Below, piece by piece: positions 15,009 through 23,276 of a stretch of DNA of 42,796 bases. Each line of letters starts with the position of its first letter. Within the stretch, counting starts at the first letter, position 1. This stretch comes from an uncultured Actinomycetes bacterium. Lineage in GTDB: Bacteria > Actinomycetota > Acidimicrobiia > Acidimicrobiales > RAAP-2. The notes under the pieces are model-generated. The model ran no database searches and was not told where the DNA came from. It was given only the letters and a program-made list of their open reading frames with translations. Where the stretch lies: positions 1 to 42,796 of the forward strand of contig CAIKNP010000013.1 of the NCBI GenBank assembly GCA_903828785.1. The letters run 5' to 3'. The position numbers and the translations under genes were made by a program.

Positions 15009-16114
15009 TGTCTACCCTTCTCTGTTGGGTGACGCTGAATTGCGTGACCACGAGTCTGGCCAACGCCACGCTGAATGACCTCTTTAACGCCTTCGCGGGC
15101 TGGGTCCTGGCGGCGGTGCAGTGGCTGCTCACAACGGTGGGTGTGGTACTCAACGCCACGAGCGATCCCGGTACGATCGTCAACGCGGCGCAGGGGGAGT
15201 TCACGGCCCTGTTGCCGCTGGCCCCCTGGCTGCTCTTACTGGGTTTGCTCGTGGCGACCATCTCCTGTGTTCGCCACGGGGACCAGGTGGGATTGTGGCG
15301 CCTCTACCTGGGGGTGGCGCCCGTCAGCGTGGCCGCCATTTTTTTGGCCCGCCCGCTCGCCCTCGACGCCTTACGCTTGGTCGACGCCCTGTGTTCGGTG
15401 GCTTCGTCACGCAACGCTATTGACTTTTCCCAACTCGGCAACGCCCTGGTGAACGTGGGGGCCATCCCCGGTTTTGGCATCTTCGTTCTGGCCAGCCTGG
15501 TGACCTTCGCGGCGGTACTGCTATGGGCGGAGTTGCTCTTTCGTTCGGTGGCACTGTCACTCCTACTGGTACTCGTTCCGCTCATCGTTCCGCTTTCGAC
15601 CTTTCCCAGCCTTCGCCGGGTGGCGTGGCGTCTGCTCGAAAGTTTTGTCGCGCTGGCTGGTTCCAAAGTCATCGTGGTGACCACCCTGGCGCTGGGCCTC
15701 AGTGAGCTCAACGGTGACAACGCGACCTCCATTCTCATGGGCGTCGTCACCTTGTTGTTGGCCTGCGCCACGCCCTTTATCATTCTGCGACTGGTTCCGA
15801 TGATGGAACAGTCGGCCCTGCACGCGCTCGACGGATTACGGCAACGAGCGGTACGGGCCGTCATGAATAGTCCACAATCACCCGCGGGCCTCGCGGTGCA
15901 GGCCCTGTGGCCGGCGGCGGCCCCGCCCTCTCCCCCCTCTCCCCGCGAAGACCTGGGGATACCCTTCTGGGAGGGCAGCGGTGATCTGCCTCTTCCCCCG
16001 CTCGACGGCGAACTTCCCGAGGCACCGGTGGGTCTGCCGCAGGTGCGTCACGGCAAAGTGGCCTACTTCAAGGACCGCTGGGGTCCGGTCATTGGTTGGC
16101 ACTGGGATGACTGA
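15008..16114 (+). CDS. Polytopic membrane protein, TrbL/VirB6-like
   Basis: 368 aa with about seven hydrophobic segments between residues 20 and 270, including PLAPWLLLLGLLVATISC, VLASLVTFAAVLLWAELLF and SLLLVLVPLIVPLSTF, then a proline-rich cytoplasmic tail (WPAAAPPSPPSPRED) of about 100 residues. Layout and place in the cluster match TrbL/VirB6-type inner-membrane channel proteins of type IV secretion, which contact the substrate as it crosses the membrane. Sequence identity to that family is not obvious by eye, so the call rests on topology and context. It overlaps the previous gene by 1 nt and the next by 8 nt. Confidence 0.65.
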   Translation: MSTLLCWVTLNCVTTSLANATLNDLFNAFAGWVLAAVQWLLTTVGVVLNATSDPGTIVNAAQGEFTALLPLAPWLLLLGLLVATISCVRHGDQVGLWRLYLGVAPVSVAAIFLARPLALDALRLVDALCSVASSRNAIDFSQLGNALVNVGAIPGFGIFVLASLVTFAAVLLWAELLFRSVALSLLLVLVPLIVPLSTFPSLRRVAWRLLESFVALAGSKVIVVTTLALGLSELNGDNATSILMGVVTLLLACATPFIILRLVPMMEQSALHALDGLRQRAVRAVMNSPQSPAGLAVQALWPAAAPPSPPSPREDLGIPFWEGSGDLPLPPLDGELPEAPVGLPQVRHGKVAYFKDRWGPVIGWHWDD

Positions 16115-17153
16115 GCCAACGCTGCAGGCCAGTGACGCTGAACCACGCTGGGTCGGTGTGCGCCGAGAGTACGTCGTGGCCGCCCTGGTCCTGGGGGCTC
16201 TTGGTATCGACCGCGTCTTCTCGAAACACTGGAATGGGGTCCTCGTCCTGCTGGCCACGCTCGTCGGCTTGGCGGTCACCCCCCTTTCCGCTCACACGAG
16301 TATTGGCCGCGAAGTCGGGGCGCTCTTTCGTTACGCGTTGCGTTCGCGGTGGTTTGTCCTTCGCGTGAAACGCCAGGGGAGCACCCTTCGTCTGGCGCAC
16401 CGTTCGAGCGTCGATCTACGACTCTTCCGCTTTCCCCAGGTGGGGAGGCTCGACCTAGCGGGGCAAGACCACGAGCTGACCGCCTTGTTGCGCAAAGTGA
16501 GTGGCACGCTGGCTCTCGGCAGCGCGCGTAGCCACCTCGGTCAGTTTGTCGTGAGTAGTGACCAGGGGGTGTCGACTTTCCTCGCGCTGCGCGGTTCGGC
16601 GGATGTTGGCTCCCTCGTCGCAGCTGATCAGGTGCCACTGCTGCGCTGCGATGAAGGCGTTCGCGTCATTCGTGAAGGCTGGCGCAGTCTCGACTGCTTA
16701 GACGCCAGCGTCGCGGTACTTCGCGTGGCTCGCTTCGCCAACACCGGCCAGCGACCCCTGCTGGAAATTCTTCAACGAATTGGGGGCCACTCGACGCTGT
16801 GCCTCCAAGCGGCGGTGGTACCCACCCCCCAAGCGCGACGGATGACGGGTCGCGCCGTCCACCGCAGCGGCGTCGACGACGCGGCCAGGGGAGCCATGGG
16901 CTTTCGCCATTCCATCAACCAGGAAATGAACAAGCGACGTTTGCAGCGACGCGAGCAACTGGTGGTCTCGGGTGAAGCCTTGTTGCAGCTCGCCGTCTAC
17001 CTCGTCATCGAAGCGGCTTCCCAGCGCGAGTTGCGCGATCGCGTCGCGGCGGCGCTGCAACAGGCCCGCGAAGTCGGACTGACCTTGGAACGGGGCCACG
17101 GACGACAGGCACAGTGGTTTCGCTGGGCGCTCCCGGGCGGTGTGGAGTGGTGA
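16107..17153 (+). CDS. SCO6880/PrgI-like type IV secretion-associated membrane protein
   Basis: 348 aa. A short basic N terminus is followed by two close membrane helices (about 24-36 and 43-60), the PrgI/VirB3-like plan, then a charged cytoplasmic domain of about 280 residues starting RYALRSRWFVLRVKRQG. The soluble part has no ATPase motif. In actinobacterial conjugation clusters, SCO6880-type proteins combine a PrgI-like head with such a domain and sit directly before the VirB4-like ATPase, as here. It may supply the N-terminal VirB4 region that the next protein lacks; that is inference. The ATG at 16107 overlaps the preceding gene by 8 nt, and its own stop overlaps the next GTG. Confidence 0.6.
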   Translation: MTEPTLQASDAEPRWVGVRREYVVAALVLGALGIDRVFSKHWNGVLVLLATLVGLAVTPLSAHTSIGREVGALFRYALRSRWFVLRVKRQGSTLRLAHRSSVDLRLFRFPQVGRLDLAGQDHELTALLRKVSGTLALGSARSHLGQFVVSSDQGVSTFLALRGSADVGSLVAADQVPLLRCDEGVRVIREGWRSLDCLDASVAVLRVARFANTGQRPLLEILQRIGGHSTLCLQAAVVPTPQARRMTGRAVHRSGVDDAARGAMGFRHSINQEMNKRRLQRREQLVVSGEALLQLAVYLVIEAASQRELRDRVAAALQQAREVGLTLERGHGRQAQWFRWALPGGVEW

Positions 17154-18325
17154 GACCCTGGACGCACTGGGCGACCAGCGATGATTGGTGGTCACTACGT
17201 CTTCCACTACACGACGCGGGCACCGGCATTCCTGGTCGCCCCCTCGGACGAGCCTTTCGCGGTGAATCCTTCGTGTTTGACCCCTTTGACGCCTACCAAC
17301 GAGGATTAACCACGAACCCCAACATGGTGATCGCCGGCGGGATAGGGATGGGTAAGAGCACCCTGGTCAAGATGCTCATCGACCGCGCGCTGGAACGGGG
17401 TCGCCGCGTGGTGGTGGTCGACCCCAAGGGTGAGTACGGCCCTCTCGCCTCCCTCTACGGCACCACGCCCGTGGTCGTGGGTCGCGATGGCTGGTGCAAT
17501 CCCTTCGTGCAGTCGGACAATGAACACCGTGCCCTGGTACGAAGTATTCTCGCCAGCGCCCAGGGAAAGTCGTTGACCCCCGAACAGCATTTTGTACTCG
17601 ACGAGACGTGGCTGACCCTGGAGGGAAAGACCCCGCCACGGGTACTCTGGTCCCTCTTTGACGCGCTGCGCGCCACCTTGGTGGCGTCGACGTCATCGCC
17701 CGAGCGGGCGTTGGCCCTGCTACTGCGGCGTTTTATCTCGGGGGATTACGCGGGCCTCTTCGATGGGGAGGGACCACCGCTGAACTTCGGTGAGCGCTTG
17801 GTCATTTTGGACCTGTCGCAGCAGTGGGCCTCAGCGTCACTGGGCATGGCCGCGTTGAGTGCCGTTTCGGCGGCCCAACAGGTCGCACGGGGGCCCGACG
17901 AACAAGGCCACGTCATCGTCGACGAGGCCTGGGCCCTCTTAGCGGACCCCTACGCGCTGCGCTGGCTTCAGGGATCGTGGAAGCTGGCCCGCGCCCGAGG
18001 AGTGAGTCACCTCCTGGTGCTGCACCGTTGGACGGACGTCGGGGCGGTGGGTGACGAAGGGAGCGCTAACCGAGCTCGGGCGCAGGGTCTCCTGCGCGAG
18101 TGCGAGACCGTGTGGCTCTTTCGTCAGCTCAATGACGAATTAGCGGAGTTGAGCAGGGCCCTGGGACTAAGCGCGGTGGAGCAGGCGTCGCTCAGCCAGC
18201 TCAGCAAGGGTCACGTTCTCGTCCGCTACGGTAACGCTCGGTCCCTGGTGGCTCTGCAGCCCGATGATCGGGACCGCGCATTCATTGACACCGACGCCGC
18301 GATGCGGGGTAGTCGTGAGTCGTAG
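17150..18325 (+). CDS. VirB4/TraC-like ATPase
   Basis: 391-aa P-loop ATPase that would power assembly or transport in the type IV secretion-like apparatus. After a tryptophan-rich start it has PNMVIAGGIGMGKSTLVKML (Walker A about residues 62-69), the conserved VVVVDPKGEYGPLA, and Walker B HVIVDEAWALLAD (about 254-262) followed by the VirB4-type segment ARGVSHLLVLHRWTD. Full VirB4 proteins are about 800 aa; the N-terminal domain is missing here and may be provided by the preceding gene product. GTG at 17150 overlaps the previous stop (GTGA); it overlaps the following gene by 11 nt. Confidence 0.87.
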   Translation: MRPWTHWATSDDWWSLRLPLHDAGTGIPGRPLGRAFRGESFVFDPFDAYQRGLTTNPNMVIAGGIGMGKSTLVKMLIDRALERGRRVVVVDPKGEYGPLASLYGTTPVVVGRDGWCNPFVQSDNEHRALVRSILASAQGKSLTPEQHFVLDETWLTLEGKTPPRVLWSLFDALRATLVASTSSPERALALLLRRFISGDYAGLFDGEGPPLNFGERLVILDLSQQWASASLGMAALSAVSAAQQVARGPDEQGHVIVDEAWALLADPYALRWLQGSWKLARARGVSHLLVLHRWTDVGAVGDEGSANRARAQGLLRECETVWLFRQLNDELAELSRALGLSAVEQASLSQLSKGHVLVRYGNARSLVALQPDDRDRAFIDTDAAMRGSRES

Positions 18326-19472
18326 TCAGCCGGTACTGGGTCGCTGGGCGTGGGGCGGCGTGGGCCTGGGAATGGTGAAGCGGCTGCCCCAGGGACACTC
18401 GATGCTGGTGGTGGGCCCCACGCAGGCGGGCAAAACCACTTCCCTGGTTCTCCCCGCGGTATTGGGGTGGCCTGGTCCCGTGGTCATGACCAGCGTCAAA
18501 CACGACGTGGTGCAAACGTCAATTTCCTGGCGTCAATCGCTGGGTTTGGTGCAGCGACTCGATCCGGGCTCGTCGAGCGGCATGACCTGGAATCCTTTAG
18601 AGGGCGTGGTGGGCATTCGCCACGCGCTGCGGGTGGCGCACTCACTCACGCTGGCGTCCTCGCGAAGTGATGGTGATTTCTGGAACGCGCTGGCGGTCAA
18701 GCTGGTGGGTGGCGTCATGGCGGTTGCCCTGGAAACGGGTCGCTCCATGTTTGACGTGGCGCAAGCTATTGAGGAGCGGACCTGGCTGAGCTGGGACGAC
18801 GAGTCGCCGGCGACCGACTCGCTGCGCTCCTTTCGTTCCTACGACCTCAGGACGCTCGACGGCGTCTCCACGACGGCCGAAGCGATGGTCTTGCCTTGGC
18901 GCTTTGTGCAACCCGTGGCGCGCATTCGCGACACCGTGGCGGGAGCCAACACGCTGTACTTGTGCAGCCCCCGCTACGAGCAGGCCAGTTACGAGCCACT
19001 CTTCCGTGGCGCCCTGCGAATGCTGCTCGAGGAACAGCAGTTGCGCGTGGACGCCGGTACCGACCACGCCCTGTTGATGGTTCTCGACGAGGCCGCCAAC
19101 GTGGCGTCACTGGACGAATTGGACCAGATGGCGGCCACCGTGTCCGGTCTGAACGTGACCCTCGTAAGCGTGGTGCAAGACTTCGCGCAACTGCAGGCCC
19201 GCTGGGGTAAACGAGCGGCCACCATCGTCAACAATCACGCGACTCGAGTAGTACTCAGTGGTCTGGCCGATCCCGCCATCGCCACCTTTCTCCCCGAGTT
19301 GAGTACACCCCGCGCCAAGGACCGTCCCTTGATCCCCCTGCGGCGTCGCGCCGCCGGGACGGCGATGGTGGTGTCGGGTCGCCGGCCGATCTACGCGGTG
19401 CGATTGCGCCCCTGGTGGCGGTCTCGACGGCTCCGCCGACGAGGACGAATGCCCCCATTGACTACGCTTTAA
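18315..19472 (+). CDS. VirD4/TraG-like coupling ATPase
   Basis: 385-aa type IV coupling protein. Walker A GPTQAGKTTSLVLP lies at residues 34-47, followed by the family's VVMTSVKHDVV, a near match to the VirD4 'T(S)xKxD' strand, then WNPLEGV, and Walker B LLMVLDEAANV (about 252-262) with the downstream LVSVVQDFAQLQARWG and NNHATRVVLSG that mark TraG/VirD4 proteins. These hexameric ATPases deliver DNA or protein substrate to the channel. The usual N-terminal membrane anchor is absent, so it may be soluble or recruited by its partners. The GTG at 18315 lies inside the previous gene. No relaxase or origin of transfer was recognised nearby. Confidence 0.88.
   Translation: MSRSQPVLGRWAWGGVGLGMVKRLPQGHSMLVVGPTQAGKTTSLVLPAVLGWPGPVVMTSVKHDVVQTSISWRQSLGLVQRLDPGSSSGMTWNPLEGVVGIRHALRVAHSLTLASSRSDGDFWNALAVKLVGGVMAVALETGRSMFDVAQAIEERTWLSWDDESPATDSLRSFRSYDLRTLDGVSTTAEAMVLPWRFVQPVARIRDTVAGANTLYLCSPRYEQASYEPLFRGALRMLLEEQQLRVDAGTDHALLMVLDEAANVASLDELDQMAATVSGLNVTLVSVVQDFAQLQARWGKRAATIVNNHATRVVLSGLADPAIATFLPELSTPRAKDRPLIPLRRRAAGTAMVVSGRRPIYAVRLRPWWRSRRLRRRGRMPPLTTL
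19463..19468 (+). promoter_or_regulatory. -10 hexamer of leaderless promoter, second ROK gene
   Basis: TACGCT within the last codons of the VirD4-like gene, exactly 6 nt before the GTG at 19475. It supports that GTG over the ATG at 19415, and gives the ROK gene transcription independent of the secretion cluster. Confidence 0.5.
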
Positions 19473-19474
19473 GG

Positions 19475-20224
19475 GTGACTCCGACCCCCGACGACGCTTT
19501 CGTCCTGGCCATTGACATTGGCGCTTCCAGCATCAAGATGGCCGACGTCACCGAGCGGGGCACGATCAAGGGTTCAGTGCGCCGTCGCGTCACGCCCTAC
19601 CCCTGCACGCCGGATCGGCTGGTCACTTTGTTGGCGGCGCGTATTGCGAAGCGTGGTATTCCTCGTGTCGGAGTGGGCTTTCCTGGTGAGTTTCGCGACG
19701 GGGTGGTCATTGCCCCGGGCAATCTGGCCCGCCCGCAGGGCTTCGACTCAGAGGTGGACCCCGATCTCGACGCCCAGTGGCGCGGATTCCCTCTGCAGCA
19801 GGCGCTCAACGAGAGGGTCGACGCCGAGGTCCGCGTGGTGAACGACGCGTCACTGGCGGCCCGGGGGAGCGCCCGGGGCGAGGGACGCGAACTGGTCTTG
19901 ACCCTGGGGACGGGCTTTGGCGTGGCCCTTGTGGTCGACGGGGTCCTGGCCACGATTCCCGACTACGGCCAGTTGACGTTCTTTGACGATGAGTCCTACG
20001 ACGCCAAACTCGGCGAACATGGTCGCGCCGCCGACCCCGACGCCTGGCTGGCCGCCCTGCGCCGCGTCCTCGTCGAACTGTCCGCGCAATGGGATTCGAG
20101 CATCATTCACCTGGGTGGCGGTAACTCGCAGCGCCTGAGCGTTGACGAGGTCGCCACCGAGGGACTCACCCTGATTATTCAGGGTAACGCCGCCCCCCTT
20201 CGCGGAGCAGCCAAGCTCTTTTAG
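19475..20224 (+). CDS. Divergent ROK-family kinase-like protein (polyphosphate glucokinase paralogue)
   Basis: 249 aa, related to the ROK kinase at 1953-2765. It keeps the phosphate motif AIDIGASSIKMADV, GVGFPGEF, the catalytic-type VVNDASLAARG, TLGTGFGVALV and HLGGGNSQ. The segment that in the paralogue reads HLEIAHH is replaced by YGQLTFFDDES, so the glutamate/histidine region expected to contact the sugar is changed. Activity on glucose is therefore doubtful; another sugar or a regulatory role is possible. The start is placed at GTG 19475, two bases after the coupling-protein stop, on the basis of the leaderless hexamer; an ATG at 19415 would give 20 more residues that do not look conserved. 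Confidence 0.8.
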   Translation: MTPTPDDAFVLAIDIGASSIKMADVTERGTIKGSVRRRVTPYPCTPDRLVTLLAARIAKRGIPRVGVGFPGEFRDGVVIAPGNLARPQGFDSEVDPDLDAQWRGFPLQQALNERVDAEVRVVNDASLAARGSARGEGRELVLTLGTGFGVALVVDGVLATIPDYGQLTFFDDESYDAKLGEHGRAADPDAWLAALRRVLVELSAQWDSSIIHLGGGNSQRLSVDEVATEGLTLIIQGNAAPLRGAAKLF

Positions 20225-20282
20225 CGGTGCTTCAGCGCGAGGCTGCTCGTGCGCGGCTGCGAGTGCGCAAGGGCCAAAGGTC

Positions 20283-22280
20283 CTACTTGACGAATTGAAT
20301 GGGCAAAATTGTTGAGTACCCGTAGGGGTAGCCCAGACCAGTGGTGATGAGGTTCGCCTCGAAGTACACCGGGTCAATATCGGGTTGCGTTCCGACGATG
20401 GTGAATGTCGCGACCCCGTTGGCGTCGGTCTTCGCCTCGACGGGCGTTTGGCCGGCGTTGCTCCCGTTGATAACGGCCTGTGAATACTGGATGCCACTCT
20501 GGGCGTAGATGATCTGTCCGAGGAAGATGGGAATACCAGCTCGCTGGACGGCTTGGTTCGTGGCGTTTACCACTTCTACCTTTACCGTTACCGGAACCCC
20601 CACCGTAATCGGGGCGTTCACCGCCTCGGGGACGATTTCGGTGTGCAGGTTGGTCGGGGTGAAGGGTGGGGAGACACTCATGGCGGTAGGCGTAAGCGCC
20701 ACCATCTGGAAGGCGTTGGTCAGCTGGGGCTGGGCGAAATAATTCGGAGCGGCGAGTTGGTAGTTGGCAGTCTGGCCCGCCCCCAGTGTTGAAGGACCAG
20801 AAATAATGTTCCAGGGGGCAGTGATCGCACCACCGTTCTCACTCGAAAACAGGGGCTTCAAGCTTCCGTTGGTTTGGTTCGTGACGTGGACGTCGATGCG
20901 AACGATACTGGCCAACTGACCCGTGGTCTGCAAGCCGGTAATGGTGAGGGCCAGTGGCTGTCCGTAGAAGAGCGTGGCGGCGAAACTGAGGACCACGATA
21001 AAGATCGGGGGCAGAACAAACCACTTCGCCATGTTCCAGTTGGCGAGTGCGCCCATTTTCCCCGAGGGCCGGACGGAGGTCGCCGCTACGAGGAGGGGCA
21101 ACAACAACATCACGAGGTAGCTGGCGAAGGAACGGGAGAGAAAGAAGAGCACTATGGAAGGCAGAAGAAGCACGACGGGCTTGCCTTTGGGGTAGGTGAC
21201 GACGAGTAGGCCGGCCGAGAGAAGCAACATGCCAAATCCCAGCAGGGTGTAAAAACGAAGGTCGCCACCGCCAATACCGAGAAAGTTTGAGATACCTATC
21301 CAACCCTGACCCGCGGGCACGATGCCTCCAGTGAGCGGGGTTAAAACACCACGAATCCAACTCCCGAAGTCCCAGACTATGAAGGGCAGGTTGGGTACGA
21401 AGAAGACCACCAGGGCTCGCCAGAAGTAACGCCACGCCTGTCCCAGCAGGTCCGGAAAGGACTCACCGGCGTTGAAGGCTTCGAGTGCCATGGCTACGAG
21501 CAAGAAGCCCAGCACCAACCACGGGGTTTGCTTAATACCGAGCGCCAACCCCATTGCGGTGGGACCGACCCAGGCTCGCCAGCCCTGCAGTCGCTCGAAA
21601 GAATCCCACTTATATACGGCCAGCATGAGGAGCGGGACGTAGAGGGCGTCGGTTACCCCACCCACCGCAAAGCCTATGTAGAGACCGACGAAACCAAGCA
21701 CCACGATGACCCAGCGCAGCTCGCGCGCCAGCAGGCGCCAGCCGACGAGCAGTCCCAGTGACCAGGCGATGCAGTTGACAATGATGCCGGCCTGGCTGCT
21801 GATTCCCAGAAGGAGGAAGGGCAAGTAGACGAGGAAACTCATCGACGGGTAACTCAACTGCGTGACGGGGGTGCCGTTCAGACGAAAGGTGTAGCCATTG
21901 GGCTGCACGTGAAAGAGATCGAAGGCTGGGGCCAGAGACGAGGTGTAGGGATTGTGGCCATGGAGCAAGAGGGAGGCTGAGTACTGGTCAAAGGACACCT
22001 CGTCGGTGGCGTAGGAGGGGGCCAGACGAATTTGGATCCAGCACCAGATGGCGAAGCCCAAAATAGAGACGGCAATTATTCCCCACTCAACGTAGACCAG
22101 TTGGTCTTCGTCGATCACCCAAATAGCGACAATCGAACCGAGACCCAGGGCGCCAAGCAGTACTTCCGCAATCGACAGGAGCGGGTAGGAATCACTGTAA
22201 CCAAAGAGGAGAAATGCGAAGACGAGTAGTACGGTGGCGGCGGCCGTCCATCCGCACTTCTGCAGCAACTGGTTTTCCAT
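20283..22280 (-). CDS. Polytopic GT-C-like glycosyltransferase with C-terminal extracytoplasmic domain
   Basis: 665 aa. About twelve membrane helices fill residues 10-430, and an acidic pair in the first outer loop (SYATDEVSFDQYSASLLLHG) resembles the catalytic loop of polyprenol-phosphate-sugar-dependent GT-C enzymes (GT87-type mannosyltransferases). The last 230 residues are polar and beta-rich, with Ig-like stretches (VTVKVEVVNATNQAVQRAGIP, TDANGVATFTI) that suggest one or two Ig/invasin-like domains outside the cell. The gene starts 9 nt after the propeller-like gene's stop; ATG 22280 is used, with an in-frame TTG directly before it. Likely role: sugar transfer or envelope assembly. Substrate unknown. 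Confidence 0.65.
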   Translation of the reverse strand: MENQLLQKCGWTAAATVLLVFAFLLFGYSDSYPLLSIAEVLLGALGLGSIVAIWVIDEDQLVYVEWGIIAVSILGFAIWCWIQIRLAPSYATDEVSFDQYSASLLLHGHNPYTSSLAPAFDLFHVQPNGYTFRLNGTPVTQLSYPSMSFLVYLPFLLLGISSQAGIIVNCIAWSLGLLVGWRLLARELRWVIVVLGFVGLYIGFAVGGVTDALYVPLLMLAVYKWDSFERLQGWRAWVGPTAMGLALGIKQTPWLVLGFLLVAMALEAFNAGESFPDLLGQAWRYFWRALVVFFVPNLPFIVWDFGSWIRGVLTPLTGGIVPAGQGWIGISNFLGIGGGDLRFYTLLGFGMLLLSAGLLVVTYPKGKPVVLLLPSIVLFFLSRSFASYLVMLLLPLLVAATSVRPSGKMGALANWNMAKWFVLPPIFIVVLSFAATLFYGQPLALTITGLQTTGQLASIVRIDVHVTNQTNGSLKPLFSSENGGAITAPWNIISGPSTLGAGQTANYQLAAPNYFAQPQLTNAFQMVALTPTAMSVSPPFTPTNLHTEIVPEAVNAPITVGVPVTVKVEVVNATNQAVQRAGIPIFLGQIIYAQSGIQYSQAVINGSNAGQTPVEAKTDANGVATFTIVGTQPDIDPVYFEANLITTGLGYPYGYSTILPIQFVK

Positions 22281-22289
22281 CAATTGTGC

Positions 22290-23216
22290 CTAGGAAGGCA
22301 CAGCGAAAATCTGGATGTTACCGAAAGTTTGCGTGCCGACGTAGTCAATGATCTGTGGCCCGGTGAGGCTGGGCACCGCCCCGACGCAGTTGGCCGGCGA
22401 GGGCACTACTTTGACCACCGCTTCGGTTGCGGTGCTAATCACCGAAACATTCGATGAACCGACCAAATTCTTGAGTTCGTAGAGAACACCGCCGTTGGGG
22501 CTGAGCGTGATGCTGCTTCCGTAGGGGGAGACAACGAAGTGCTGCGTTACGGCCTTGGTACTCAGGTTGACGATTTGGATGGTGCCACCACCAACCAGGG
22601 TGTAGAGATTCTGAATTCCTGGATCGACCACCAACGAAGTTGTCGAACCCGAGAGGGGGACGTTGTTCGTGACGTTGCCAGTGCGCTGATTGACGTCTAG
22701 GGCGGCCGCAACCTGGCCGTACTTGGTTAACGCGAAGAAGTCGTACTGATCACTTGAACCGGTTATTTGCACAACGGGGGCCGGCATAGGGACCGTGCGA
22801 AGCTTCTTACCGGCGAATGAATAAAACGCCACGGAACCCGTTGCCTTAAACGAAGTCCCTACTGCCAGAACGTCTCCGCCCAAGGCAATCGACGTAGCGG
22901 CTACCGAGACGGGGAAAATAGCAACAACTTTGCCCGTGCTGAAGTCAATCTTCTGCACGTTGGCGGCCTTACCACCATTTACCAGTGCGTACACGTCGCC
23001 ATTAGTGTCTTGAGCGGTGCCACCGATGGTATTGGCGGCGGCGGGCATTGTCCGCAGCGGCGTGACGGTAGAGCTGCTCTTCGAGGAAGGGCCCGAAAGT
23101 GACACGCCGACGGCCACCACCACGAGGGCGAGAACGACCACCAGGGCGATAATTGGCGTCGGGGAAAGTTTTCCGGTTTCGGCGTTACGCAAACGAAATT
23201 GCTCGTTAGAGGGCAT
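22290..23216 (-). CDS. Membrane-anchored propeller-like extracytoplasmic protein
   Basis: 308 aa. One N-terminal helix (PTPIIALVVVLALVVVAVGV, about 18-40) follows a short cytoplasmic tail, then about 260 residues outside. These show repeated strands of the YVTN/WD type: DTNGDVYALVNGG, VQKIDFSTGKVVAIF, TSIALGGDVLAVG, TTSLVVDPGIQNLYTLVGG, SSITLSPNGGVLYELKN. A single-chain beta-propeller is likely. No enzyme motif is seen. It lies between a secreted peptidoglycan-binding protein gene (60 nt upstream) and the GT-C-like gene (9 nt downstream), so it probably works with them at the envelope. Function not recognised. Confidence 0.65.
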   Translation of the reverse strand: MPSNEQFRLRNAETGKLSPTPIIALVVVLALVVVAVGVSLSGPSSKSSSTVTPLRTMPAAANTIGGTAQDTNGDVYALVNGGKAANVQKIDFSTGKVVAIFPVSVAATSIALGGDVLAVGTSFKATGSVAFYSFAGKKLRTVPMPAPVVQITGSSDQYDFFALTKYGQVAAALDVNQRTGNVTNNVPLSGSTTSLVVDPGIQNLYTLVGGGTIQIVNLSTKAVTQHFVVSPYGSSITLSPNGGVLYELKNLVGSSNVSVISTATEAVVKVVPSPANCVGAVPSLTGPQIIDYVGTQTFGNIQIFAVPS

Positions 23217-23276
23217 TTTTAATCTTTCACTCGGGGAGGCGCTGGTTAATCAACGCTCTTTCGGGGAACTACAGAA

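Noticed and set aside
20236-20265. Near-repeat of GGCTGCTCGTGCGC / GGCTGCGAGTGCGC with partial hairpin between convergent genes
   Set aside because: Short and imperfect; it may contribute to termination but cannot be separated from chance.
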